Positions 44,082 through 55,240 of a stretch of DNA of 64,000 nucleotides are shown piece after piece; position 1 is the stretch's first letter, and every line of letters starts with the position of its first letter. The stretch is taken from the NCBI GenBank assembly GCA_037953745.1, contig JBAKBP010000699.1:186001-250000 (forward strand). The letters run 5' to 3'. Below the pieces are notes generated by a model. That model worked only from the letters and a program-made list of their open reading frames with translations, did not search any database and had not been told where the DNA came from. The position numbers and the translations under genes are program-made. Source of the stretch: Lithodes maja (Eukaryota; Arthropoda; Malacostraca; Decapoda; Lithodidae).

Positions 44082-44684
44082 TTAATCCGGCAAACGCGCG
44101 CGCCATTGGTATTTGAAAGTGCCCGCCAAGCGAGCATATTTTGGTTCATTCCCGCCTAAAATTGTCATTATCCGATAAATATTGTTATTACTTATTCATA
44201 TGCGCCTATTTTACGTTTAATATGAAGATATTAACATGTAACAGCAATAAAACAAGTGGGAATAGTATTTGGGGGGTGAAAGAGACAAATTATTGTCCGG
44301 TCATGAGGTGAGAGGTGCGTGAGACTTACACCCTCCCCCTTCGAGGCCTGAAGCCAGACTGATGTCGCTAGTGAAGTCTCTCTTTTGCCACGATCTCTAT
44401 ATGCGTCCGAGATGACCTTGAAACCGGGTGGGAGGTATTGGTGCGGTAAATAAACCGATAAATAGGGGAATAAGAGAAAAAATAGGTGAGGGGAAGGGGG
44501 GGGGCTTGACACAGGAGTGATAGAAGGTATGGAGGGGAATTATCTCACTTAATCATATATTCCTTTGTTTTGAGTGCCACTTGGGTCTTTTAAAAAAAAA
44601 AATGTTAGGCCTTGGATCTTAAGAGTCCCGTCGCCTTCGCCCAGTAAAACCTCTTAAAAGTCTCGGAGAACAGCGCCCGATTAT
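44082..44684 (+). mobile_element. TTAA element I2
   Basis: Left TTAATCCGGCAAACGCGCGC; right AGCGCCCGATTAT, where TTAA has become TTAT. Homologous along its length to I1 without the D insertion. Non-coding, old. Confidence 0.5.
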
Positions 44685-44822
44685 TGTTACTCCATATACC
44701 TCTGTCGGTTTGTATGATTGTAGGTGTTTGTATTCCTGTCCAGTAGGCTATATGCATATGGTTGTCTGTTGATCAATCATGTCACTATCGGAGTGACATT
44801 CGGCTTCTCTCTGCATTAGTAG

Positions 44823-45240
44823 TTAACCCTTAAAGAGCGGCTCACCACATAAGTCGAGTTGAAAAAACAGGCAAAAAACGGGTGAAAAAAGGGTGGAAAT
44901 CGAGTGAAAATGAGTGGGATAGTAATGATCCATACGTCCGACATCTGTGGCCTCCCGGCCCACACTAACTCCAGTTCCCCCACCGCGCGAGAGGATCACA
45001 GTGTAACCAATAGTTCGCTAAAAGTGAGCAAGGTAGCAAAATCTGCTAAACTTCCATCTTCGAGGTAACACTGTCAGTGCTCCACGAGTGCTACGTAGCT
45101 GTATGTTACGTCATTGTGTAGCGATTTTCACCTAGTTTTCGGCGTAATACAGTTCCTTTCATACTGATGGTTGATATAGCAGTCAGAATGGCCTGAAAAG
45201 GCCCAAAACGGCCACAGAGGGCCCGCTAGACGAGGGTTAA
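44823..45240 (-). mobile_element. TTAA-flanked MITE, family A copy 2
   Basis: 418 bp between TTAA sites. On the minus strand it begins TTAACCCTCGTCTAGCGGG and ends CTCTTTAAGGGTTAA, matching 1090-1529 at both ends. Confidence 0.65.
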
Positions 45241-45327
45241 GGAAATAAAGGTAATAGAATTGTATCTCATACTCCTTGTCCTTGACTTTGTATATAATTA
45301 CCCTGTCGAAATGATATATTAGATAAT

Positions 45328-45540
<213 letters not shown>

Positions 45541-45734
45541 CGCAAATGTATAAACAAGGTAAACACAATCTAGGTGTGTATATTGGTAGAGATTTAATAT
45601 TAATTATTTGATATAATTTGCAGCAAACAATTTAATGCTTCAAAGGTATGAAAACAGTAATTAAAGTTGAAAGTGCCATATAAATTTACCCTTTTAAGAT
45701 ATATTAGTAAGTGATGGACCCATTTAACCCCCTT

Positions 45735-45945
45735 TTAACCTCTTGGATGCGATGTCATCTACTTTATTTTATTGTTGCTAACACTGGACGATTTTACTTA
45801 TGTGTTGAAACCTCTCTGGAAAGCAAAGGGTCAGACTATCTCTACGAAGACTATCAATTGCACAGTCATTTCTTAAATTCTAAAACACGTCTAATGATGG
45901 CCAAAACCTGATGAAGAAAGGCCCCCTCGTAGTGAAGGGATACAA
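45735..45945 (+). mobile_element. Family G-related MITE, degraded
   Basis: Starts TTAACCTCTTGGATGCG and contains 'ggacgatttta' and 'acacgtctaatgatggcc', the inward-facing family G words; it ends near CTCGTAGTGAAGGG without a clear TTAA. Surrounding sequence 45536-46017 holds no gene. Confidence 0.4.
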
Positions 45946-46017
45946 CTTTTTTTCCCTCTCGAGGTATCACTAGATGATGACAGTGCAGTTTAGGAAGGTC
46001 TTTTGGGTGGCTGTGGG

Positions 46018-46403
46018 TTAAGGGGGGTGACAGCTTATTTGTTCTCTCCTTTTCTCTCCTTTTCTCTCCTTCTCTGTCTTGTATCCATTCGGCCCCATTC
46101 AGCCTATTGTTTTAAGGCGTTTATCCCCATTCAGGTGTCGATTTCTTTCTGGCGAGCGATAGCGAGCCAGCATTGTATGGAGAAATCCGGCTTCGCAGGA
46201 GACATATATTTTTCTGTCGAAAAATTTATAAATTTAGCCTGCTGTCAAAAATATAATAATATGCTAGCTCGCTACCGCACGCCAGGAAAATATCGACACC
46301 TGGTTTGGGATAAATGTCTTAAAACAGTAGGCTGAATGGGGCCGAATGGATACAACCCAGAGAGAGGGAGAGAGAGAGAAAAAAACGAGATGGGCCCCCT
46401 TAA
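46018..46403 (+). mobile_element. MITE family F, foldback copy F2
   Basis: 386 bp, TTAA at both ends. The left arm (tatccattcggccccattca, then 'caggtgtcgat') is repeated inverted on the right (tgaatggggccgaatggata). The centre has 'ttctgtcgaaaaatttat'. Non-coding. Confidence 0.8.
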
Positions 46404-46615
46404 CACTTTCAGTCTTCGAGGACTCCTTTTCGCGAAATTTTAGGTAACATTAGACGATTTTACTCAAGTTTGGAAGGCCCCATAGTATTGGAATGGGTCA
46501 ATATTTTTTCAATTAACCCTCTAACTCACACAGTTCCTTCCTAATCTGCATAAAATCGTCTTGCAATAGCCAGAATGCACTGAAGAAACGCGTCCTCGTA
46601 TCATGAGAGGGTTAA
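46400..46615 (+). mobile_element. TTAA-flanked MITE, family G copy G1
   Basis: 216 bp from TTAACACTTTCAGTC to ATGAGAGGGTTAA. Its first TTAA is the last of F2 and its last TTAA is the first of F3. It contains 'agacgatttta' and 'aaaatcgtct'. Confidence 0.65.
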
Positions 46616-47167
46616 AGGGAGATGGATCGTTTTCTGGACCCTCTTCTCCCTCATGTTTAGTCCCACTAGTTCTCATATTTGATGACGTTCGGCTCATTAT
46701 TTTGGCAATTTTAAGACCTTTCGCCCCATTTATTTGTCAATATTAAGACCTTTCGTGCCATTTGGGTGTCGATTTTTTTCCTGGCGAGCGAAAGCGAGCC
46801 TGTAATTTAAGAGAAACCGGCCTTCGGCCGGGACACTTTTCTATCGAAAAATGTACACATTTAAGGAGGGGGGGGGGGGGTTCTTAGATTAAGTTTGATG
46901 GAGATATATTATGAGGAAATAAATACCCCCATCCCCCCTTTAAATAAATACCCCCATCCCCCCTTTAAATAAATACCCCCATCCCCCCTTTAAATAAATA
47001 CCCCCATCCCCCCTTTAAATAAATACCCCCATCCCCCCTTTAAATAAATACCCCCATCCCCCCTTTAAATAAATACCCCCATCCCCCCTTTAAATAAATA
47101 CCCCCATCCCCCCTTTAAATAAATACCCCCATCCCCCCTTTAAATAAATACCCCCATCCCCCTTTAA
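46612..47167 (+). mobile_element. MITE family F copy F3 with expanded end
   Basis: TTAAAGGGAGATGG start, family core 'ctggcgagcgaaagcgagcc' and 'ccggccttcggccgg', then a terminal block AAATAAATACCCCCATCC... repeated ten times before the final TTTAA. Without the expansion it would be about 330 bp. Confidence 0.75.
46917..47167. repeat. 25-bp minisatellite, ten units, from a MITE end
   Basis: Period exactly 25 bp; nine units appear identical and the last lacks one C. Each unit equals the terminal block of F3. Confidence 0.95.
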
Positions 47168-47413
47168 GTGGTATGTGTGTGGCCTCTTATGGATGGTATA
47201 GGTCATTAAAGTGCTGTATAAAATTTCTCGTTCTAAGGCGATGTTACACGAGCATTTTTTCCGGAAATTTTCTATGAGCAAGTTTTTATCATGCTAGTTT
47301 TTGGTATTTTGGCATTGGAATCGACAACTAGACTGAATTTATAATTATGATTTGTTTGAATTAATTCCACTCCCAACACCAAACACCCAGTGAAATTAAT
47401 GAAAACATGTGAT
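47168..47413. other. Intergenic, no gene seen
   Basis: Non-coding sequence between F3 and the tRNA-like segment. Confidence 0.5.
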
Positions 47414-47483
47414 TGTCCCGGGATTCGAACATGGGTTACCACATACAGATCTTAAACACTCTAATCATTACACTATCAAGACA
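47414..47483 (-). pseudogene. tRNA-like sequence / tRNA pseudogene
   Basis: 70 bp on the minus strand. It begins TGTCTTG and ends CGGGACA, which can pair over 7 bp with two G-U. It has an A-box-like TAGTGTAATGATTAGAG and a B-box-like GTTCGAATCCC. The T-stem mismatches at two pairs and the anticodon stem is poor, so identity cannot be read. A decayed tRNA or the head of a tRNA-derived SINE is likely. Confidence 0.45.
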
Positions 47484-47711
47484 GTAGACTATAGGTAGCG
47501 CCAGCGAACTTGACAATAATCTGTACTCCTTAATTGTTTATATGTCGAAATGAATTAAAGAAATCAGGCTGACATTTGTATCATTTGGGAAGAGTCCACC
47601 AGGAAATAGGTGTGGATATTTATAGCCAGTTTGCTCTAGGCCCTTTTGAGCTACAGAGAGGTCAGAGATAAAGATTATTGTCAAGTTCGTTGGTGCTACC
47701 TATAGTAGACT
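47483..47711. repeat. Foldback: 40-bp arms, 149-bp spacer
   Basis: Left arm 47483-47522 (AGTAGACTATAGGTAGC...) pairs with 47672-47711 at 36 of 40 positions. It starts exactly where the tRNA-like segment ends. No ORF between the arms. Confidence 0.75.
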
Positions 47712-47740
47712 TAGAAGACTGAAGTATTATGCAACTTTAC

Positions 47741-48066
47741 TTAACCCCTTCACTACCGAGGATATTTTTTCCGTTCTTTCAAATATATATAGACGATTGT
47801 ATGCAGCTTAGGAAGAATATGTGGTAGTAAAACCGGGTAATTGAGATAGTTTGAAATATTTTAACAGCTTTGCATCATTAGAAAGCTCCAAAAATCGTCT
47901 AATAATTACCAGAATATACTTAAAAAGTCGACACCGGTAAAGAACCGGCCTTCGGCTGGTACATTTTCTGCCGAAAAATGTACACATTTATCTTTAAAGG
48001 GGGTCTAGGACGTGTATTTTTAAGCTTGATGGGGGACTAAGGAACAAACTAAAAACCTCCCCTTAA
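47741..48066 (+). mobile_element. Chimeric TTAA MITE (G-type left, F-type right)
   Basis: Starts TTAACCCCTTCACTACCG with the G words 'agacgattgtatgcagctta'. From about 47930 it switches to the F core 'accggccttcggctgg', 'ctgccgaaaaatgtacac' and ends CTCCCCTTAA. 326 bp. Confidence 0.55.
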
Positions 48067-48226
48067 TGAAAGTGATGCCATCATTTTAGAGAAGGTGAGA
48101 GTTTTGTATGAACCCGTTTGAGCAAGTGACCCTAGCACTCAACCAGATACATGCCAACCAGTGCCCAACCCAACCAATATTATCAACACTATCTGCTCCG
48201 TCCTACTGTGGGCTATTAGTGTTTTG

Positions 48227-48552
48227 TTAACCCTTACAATACCGCTGACGTCTATTTTTAGCTACATTTAGACGATTTTTTAAGCTTAGGCAGGATATAT
48301 GTAAACTGAAAGGATTAATTGAGATATGAATAAATGCGGCTTCGCCGGAGACATTTTTCTATCGAAAAATTTACAAATTTAGCTTGCTGTCAAAACAAAA
48401 ATATATATATGCTGGCTCGCTACCGCTCGCCAGGAAAATATTGACACCTGGATGGGGTAAACGTCTTAAAATAGTAGGCTGAATGGGGCCGAATGGATAC
48501 AAGCCAAAGATAGAGGGAGAGAAATAGAAACAAGCAAGGTGGGCTCCCTTAA
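48227..48552 (+). mobile_element. Chimeric TTAA MITE (G-type left, F2-type right)
   Basis: Starts TTAACCCTTACAATACCG with G-type 'agacgattttttaagctta'. The right side matches the right arm of F2 (gctcgctaccgctcgccagg; aggctgaatggggccgaatg) and ends GGGCTCCCTTAA. Also 326 bp. Confidence 0.55.
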
Positions 48553-48837
48553 GGCACAATAGTCGGGTTTTTTTTCAGCTGACGATAAATTGAATTCCTT
48601 AGCAACTCGATTTGTTTATGCTAGATAGAAAAATGTTTAACTACTATGATTTGTGTTGTCACTGCAAAATGTTCGTAATAGCCGAGTATGCAACATGGGG
48701 ACATGGCAATTCACCATAGCTGGGAAAAACAGACTATAATTTAGGTGGCCCTGGTTGCATTAGCACTAATTGAGATCTACTGCTTAAGGGAGCTCGACGG
48801 TAGTGTGCAGCATAATTTACTGGTTCGGCTCAATGGT

Positions 48838-49166
48838 TTAAGGAAGGGGTTTAGTTTGCTCTCTAAACCTCTATCAAGCTTAAAAAAACACCCACAAAAT
48901 CCCCCTTCCATATAAATTTTTACATTTTTCGATAGAAACATGTCATGGCCGAAGGCCGATTCCTCTTCAAATACAAGCTCGCTATCGCTCGCCAGGAAAA
49001 AAATCGAAACCTAAATGGCACGAAAAGTGTTAATATTGGTAAAGAAATGGGACAAAAGGTCTGAAAATCGCCAACCTTAATGGGGCGAATGTCTTGAAAA
49101 TTCATAACTAATAGGGCTAAACATAAGGGAAGAGGAGGACTTGAAAAACCAACTGTCTCCCCTTAA
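48838..49166 (-). mobile_element. MITE family F, reverse copy F6
   Basis: 329 bp between TTAA at 48838 and 49163. Carries the family core in reverse: 'tacatttttcgatagaaac', 'ggccgaaggccgattcctct', 'cgctatcgctcgccagg'. Confidence 0.7.
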
Positions 49167-49392
49167 TTAGTTGGTATAGAAATGTTGTTGATTGTTGCAC
49201 AGTTCTAGAGTTAAAAAGTGACTTGATACATAGCTCGTTCTGAATCTCCGATTGATTGTCAAACACTTTCATAAATTATAGTTTCCTACCGCAGGCCTAT
49301 GGAGTTGAAACCCTTCAGTTAATATCTAAGGTAATTCACTTCTTCTCAGTCTCTTTCCCACGTCATAACCGTGTTTCCATTTCCTTCATCCT

Positions 49393-52300
49393 AATTTCTA
49401 CACTACAACAAGCAGCCGCGAGAGGATCAGTAGAACAGTTATTTCTACACTACAACAAGCAGCCGAGAGAGGGTCAGTAGAACAGTTATTTCTACACTAC
49501 AACAACCAGCCGAGAGAGGGTCAGTAGAACAGTTATTTCTACACTACAACAACCAGCCGAGAGAGGATCAGTAGAACAGTTATTTCTACACTACAACAAC
49601 CAGCCGAGAGAGGGTCAGTAGAACAGTTATTTCTACACTACAACAACCAGCCGAGAGAGGGTCAGTAGAACAGTTATTTCTACACTACAACAATCAGATG
49701 AGAGAGAATCAGTAGAACAGTTATTTCTACACTACAACAACCAGCCGAGAGAGGGTCAGTAGAACTGTTATTTCTACACTACAACAACCAGCCGAGAGAG
49801 GGTCAGTAGAACAGTTATTTCTACACTACAACAACCAGCCGAGAGAGGATCAGTAGAACAGTTATTTCTACACTACAACAACCAGCCGAGAGAGGGTCAG
49901 TAAAACAGTTATTTCTACACTACAACAACCAGCCGAGAGAGGGTCAGTAGAACAGTTATTTCTACAGTACAACAACCAACCGAGCGAGGATCAGTAGAAC
50001 AGTTATTTCTACACTACAACAACCAGCCGAGAGAGGGTCAGTAGAACAGTTATTTCTACACTACAACAAGCAGCCGAGAGAGGATTAGTAGAACAGTTAT
50101 TTCTACACTAAAACAACCAGCCGAAAGAGGGTCAGTAGAACAGTTATTTCTACACTACAACAAGCAGCCGAGAGAGGATCAGTAGAACAGTTATTTCTAC
50201 AATACAACAAGCAGCCGAGAGAGGCTCAGTAGAACAGTTATTTCTACACTACAACAACCAGCCGAGAGAGGGTCAGTAGAACAGTTATTTCTACACTACA
50301 ACAACCAGCCGAGAGAAGATCAGTAGAACAGTTATTTCTACACTACAACAACCAGCCGAGAGAGGGTCAGTAGAAAGGTTATTTCTACACTACAACAAGC
50401 AGGCGAGAGAGGGTCAGTAGAACAGTTATTTCTACACTACAGCAACCAGCCGAGAGAGGGTCAGTAGAACAGTTATTTCTACACTACAACAACCAGCCGA
50501 GAGAGGATCAGTAGAACAGTTATTTCTACACTATAACAACCAGCCGAGAGAGGTTCAGTAGAACAGTTATTTCTACACTACAACAAGCAGCCGAGAGAGG
50601 ATCAGTAGAACAGTTATTTCTACACTACAACAACCAGCCGAGAAAGAGCCAGTAGAACCGTTATTTCTACACTACAACAAGCAGCCGAAAGAGGGTCAGT
50701 AGAACCGTTATTTCTACACTACAACAAGCAGCCGAGAGAGGGTCAGTAGAACAGTTATTTCTACACTACAACAAGCAGCCGAGAGAGGGTCAGTAGAACA
50801 GGTATTTCTACACAACAACAACCAGCCGAGAGAGGATCAGTAGAACAGTTATTTCTACACTACAACAAGCAGCCGAGAGAGGGTCAGTAGAACAGTTATT
50901 TCTACACTACAACAACCAGCCGAGAGAGGATCAGTAGAACAGTTATTTCTACACTACAACAACCAGCGGAGAGAGGGTCAGTAGAACAGTTATTTCTACA
51001 CTACAGCAAGCAGCCGAGAGAGGATCAGTAGAACAGTTATTTCTACACTATAACAGCCAGCCGAGAGAAGATCAGTAGAACAGTTATTTCTACACTACAA
51101 CAACCAACCGAGAGAGTGTCAGTAGAACAGTTATTTCTACACTACAACAACCAGCCGAGAGAGGGTCAGTAGAACAGTTATTTCTACACTACAACAAGCA
51201 GCCGAGAGAGGGCCGGTAGAACAGTTATTTCTACACAACAACAACTAGCCGAGAGAGGATCAGTAGAACAGTTATTTCTACACTACAACAACCAGCCGAG
51301 AGAGGGTCAGTAGAACAGTTATTTCTACACTAAAACAACCAGCCGAGAGAGGGTCAGTAGAACAGTTATTTCTATACTACAACAACCAGCCGAGAGAGGG
51401 TCATTAGAACAGTTATTTCTACACTACAACAACCAGCCGAGAGAGGGTCAGTAGAACAGTTATTTCTACACTACAACAACCAGCCGAGAGAGGATCAGTA
51501 GAACAGTTATTTCTACACTACAACAACCAGCCGAGAGAGGATCAGTAGAACAGTTATTTCTACACTACAACAACCAGCCGAGAGAGGGTCAGTAGAAGAG
51601 TTATTTCTACACTACAACAACCAGCCGAGAGAGGGTCAGTAGAACAGTTATTTCTACACTACAACAACCAGCCGAGAGAGGGTCAGTAGAACAGTTATTT
51701 CGAAACTACAACAACCAGCCGAGAGAGGATCAGTAGAAGAGTTATTTCGAAACTACAACAAGCAGCCGAGAGAGGGTCAGTAGAACAGTTATTTCGACAC
51801 TACAACAACTAGCCGAGAGAGGGTCAGTAGAACAGTTATTTCTACACTACAACAAGCAGCCAAGAGAGGATCAGTAGAACAGTTATTTCTACACCAAAAC
51901 AAGCAGCCGAGAGAGGATCAGTAGAACAGTTATTTCTACACTACAACAACCAGCCAAGAGAGGATCAGTAGAACAGTTATTTCTACACTACAACAAGCAG
52001 CCGAGAGAGGGTCAGTAGAACAGTTATTTCTACACTACAACAACCAGCCGAGAGAGGGTCAGTAGAACAGTTATTTCTACACTACAACAACCAGCCGAGA
52101 AAGGGTCAGTAGAACAGTTATTTCTACACTACAACAACCAGCCGAGAGAGGGTCAGTAGAACAGTTATTTCTACACTACAACAACCAGCCGAGAGATGGT
52201 CAATAGAACAATTATTTCTACACTACAACAACCAGCCGAGAGAAGGTCAGTAGAACAGTTATTTCTACACAACAACAACCATCCGAGAGAGCATCAGTAG

Positions 52301-55240
52301 AACAGTTATTTCTACACTACAATAAGCAGCCGAGAGAGGGTCAGTAGAACAGTTATTTCTACCCTACAACAACCAGCCGAGAGAGGGTCAGTAGAACAGT
52401 TATTTCTACACTACAACAACCAGCCGAGGGAGGGTCAGTAGAACAGTAATTTCTACACTACAACAAGCAGCCGAGAGAGGGTGAGTAGAACAGTTATTTC
52501 TACACTACAACAACCAGCCAAGAGAGGGTCAGTAGAACAGTTATTTCTACACTAGAACAACCAGCCGAGAGAGGATCAGTATAACAGTTATCTCTACACT
52601 ACAACAAGCAGCCGAGAGAGGGTCAGTAGAACAGTTATTTCTACACTACAACATCCAGCTGAGAGAGGGTCAGTAGTATAGTTATTTCTACACTACAACA
52701 ACCAGTCGAGAGAGGATCAGTAGAACAGTTATTTCTACACTACAACAACCAGCTGAGAGAGGATCAGTAGAACAGTTATTTCTACACTACAACAACCAGC
52801 CGAGAGAGGATCAGTAGAACAGTTATTTCTACACTACAACAACCAGCCGAGAGAGGGTCAGTAGAACAGTTATTTCTACACTACAACAACCAGCCGAGAG
52901 AGGATCAGTAGAACAGTTATATCTACACTATAACAACCAGCCGAGAGAGGATCAGTAGAACAGTTACTTCTACACTACAACAACCAGCCGAGAGAGGGTC
53001 AGTAGAACAGTTATTTCTACTCTACAACAACCAGCCGAGAGAGGGTCAGTAGAACAGTTATTTCTACACTACAACAACCAGCCGAGAGAGGGTCAGTAGA
53101 ACAGTTATTTCTACACTACAACAACCAGCTGAGATGGATCAGTAGAACAGTTATTTCTACACTACAACAACCAGCCGAGAGAGGGTCAGTAAACAGTTAT
53201 TTCTACACTACAACAAGCAGCCGAGAGAGGATCAGTAGAACAGTTATTTCTACACTACAACAACCAGCCGAGAGAGGGTCAGTAGAAAAGTTATTTCTAC
53301 ACTACAACAACCAGCCGAGAGAGGATCAGTAGAACAGTTATTTCTACACTACAACAACCAGCCAAGAGAAGGTCAGTAGAACAGTTATTTCTACACTACA
53401 AAAACCAGCCGAGAGAGGGTCAGTAGAACAGTTATTTCTACACTACAACAACCAGCCGAGAGAGGGTCAGTAGAACAGCTATTTCTACACTACAACAACC
53501 AGCCGAGAGAGGGTCAGTAGAACAGTTATTTCTACACTAAAACAACCAGCCGAGAGAGGGTCAGTAGAACAGTTATTTCTACACTACAACAACCAGCCGA
53601 CAGAGGGTCAGTAGAACAGTTATTTCTACACTACAACAACCAGCCGAGAGAGGGGCAGTAGAACAGTTATTTCTACACTATAGCAAGCAGCCGAGAGAGG
53701 ATCAGTAGAACAGTTATTTCTACACTACAACAACCAGCCGAGAGAGGATCAGTAGAACAGTTATTTCTACACTACAACAACCATCCGAGAGAGGGTCAGT
53801 AGAACAGTTATTTCTACACTACGACAACCAGCCGAGAGAGGGTCAGTAGAACAGTTATTTCTACACTACAACAACCAGCCGAGAGAGCATCAGTAGAACA
53901 GTTATTTCTACACTACGACAACCAGCCGAGAGAGGATCAGTAGAACAGTTATTTCTACACTACAACAACCATCCGAGAGAGGGTCAGTAGAACAGTTATT
54001 TCTACACTACGACAACCAGCCGAGAGAGGGTCAGTAGAACAGTTATTTCTACACTACAACAACCAGCCGAGAGAGGGTCAGTAGAACAGTTATTTCGAAA
54101 CTACAATAACCAGCCGAGAGAGGATCAGTAGAAGAGTTATTTCGAAAGTACAACAAGCAGCCGAGAGAGGGTCAGTAGAACAATTATTTAGACACTACAA
54201 CAACTAGCCGAGAGAGGGTCAGTAGAACAGTTATTTCTACACTACAACAAGCAGCCGAGAGAGGATCAGTAGAACAGTTATTTCTACACTACAACAAGCA
54301 GCCAAGAGAGGATCAGTAGAACAGTTATTTCTACACTACAACAAGCAGCCGAGAGAGGATCAGTAGAACAGTTATTTCTACACTACAACAAGCAGCCGAG
54401 AGAGGGTCAGTAGAACAGTTATTTCTACACTATAACAGCCAGCCGAGAGAAGATCAGTAGAACAGTTATTTCTACACTACAACAACCAACCGAGAGAGTG
54501 TCAGTAGAAGAGTTATTTCTACACTACAACAACCAGCCGAGAGAGGGTCAGTAGAACAGTTATTTCTACACTACAACAAGCAGCCGAGAGAGGGCCAGTA
54601 GAACAGTTATTTCTACACTACAACAACTAGCCGAGAGAGGATCAGTAGAACAGTTATTTCTACACTACAACAACCAGCCGAGAGAGGGTCAGTAGAACAG
54701 TTATTTCTATACTACAACAACCAGCAAAGAGAGGGTCAGTAGAACAGTTATTTCTACACTACAACAACCAGCCGAGAGAGGGTCAGTAGAACAGTTATTT
54801 CTACACTACAACAACCAGCCGAGAGAGGATCAGTAGAACAGTTATTTCTACACGACAACAACCAGCCGAGAGAGGATCAGTAGAACAGTTACTTCTACAC
54901 TACAACAACCAGCCGAGAGAGGGTCAGTAGAAGAGTTATTTCTACACTACAACAACCAGCCGAGAGAGGGTCAGTAGAACAGTTATTTCTACACTACAAC
55001 AACCAGCCGAGAGGGCATCAGTAGAACAGTTATTTCTACACTACAATAAGCAGCCGAGAGAGGGTCAGTAGAACAGTTATTTCTACACTACAACAACTAG
55101 CCGAGAGAGGGTCAGTAGAACATTTATTTCTACACTACAACAACCAGCCGAGAGAGGGTCAGTAGAACAGTTATTTCTACACTACAACAAGCAGCCGAGA
55201 GAGGGTGAGTAGAACAGTTATTTCTACACTACAACAACCA
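49393..55240. repeat. 47-bp minisatellite array, left block
   Basis: About 124 head-to-tail units of 47 bp (ACAGTTATTTCTACACTACA ... GAGAGAGGGTCAGTAGA). Main variation is C/G in AACAASCAGCC and GGGTC versus GGATC. Occasional 45-46-bp units occur. The period is not a multiple of three and each unit has a TAG, so it is non-coding. Confidence 0.97.
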
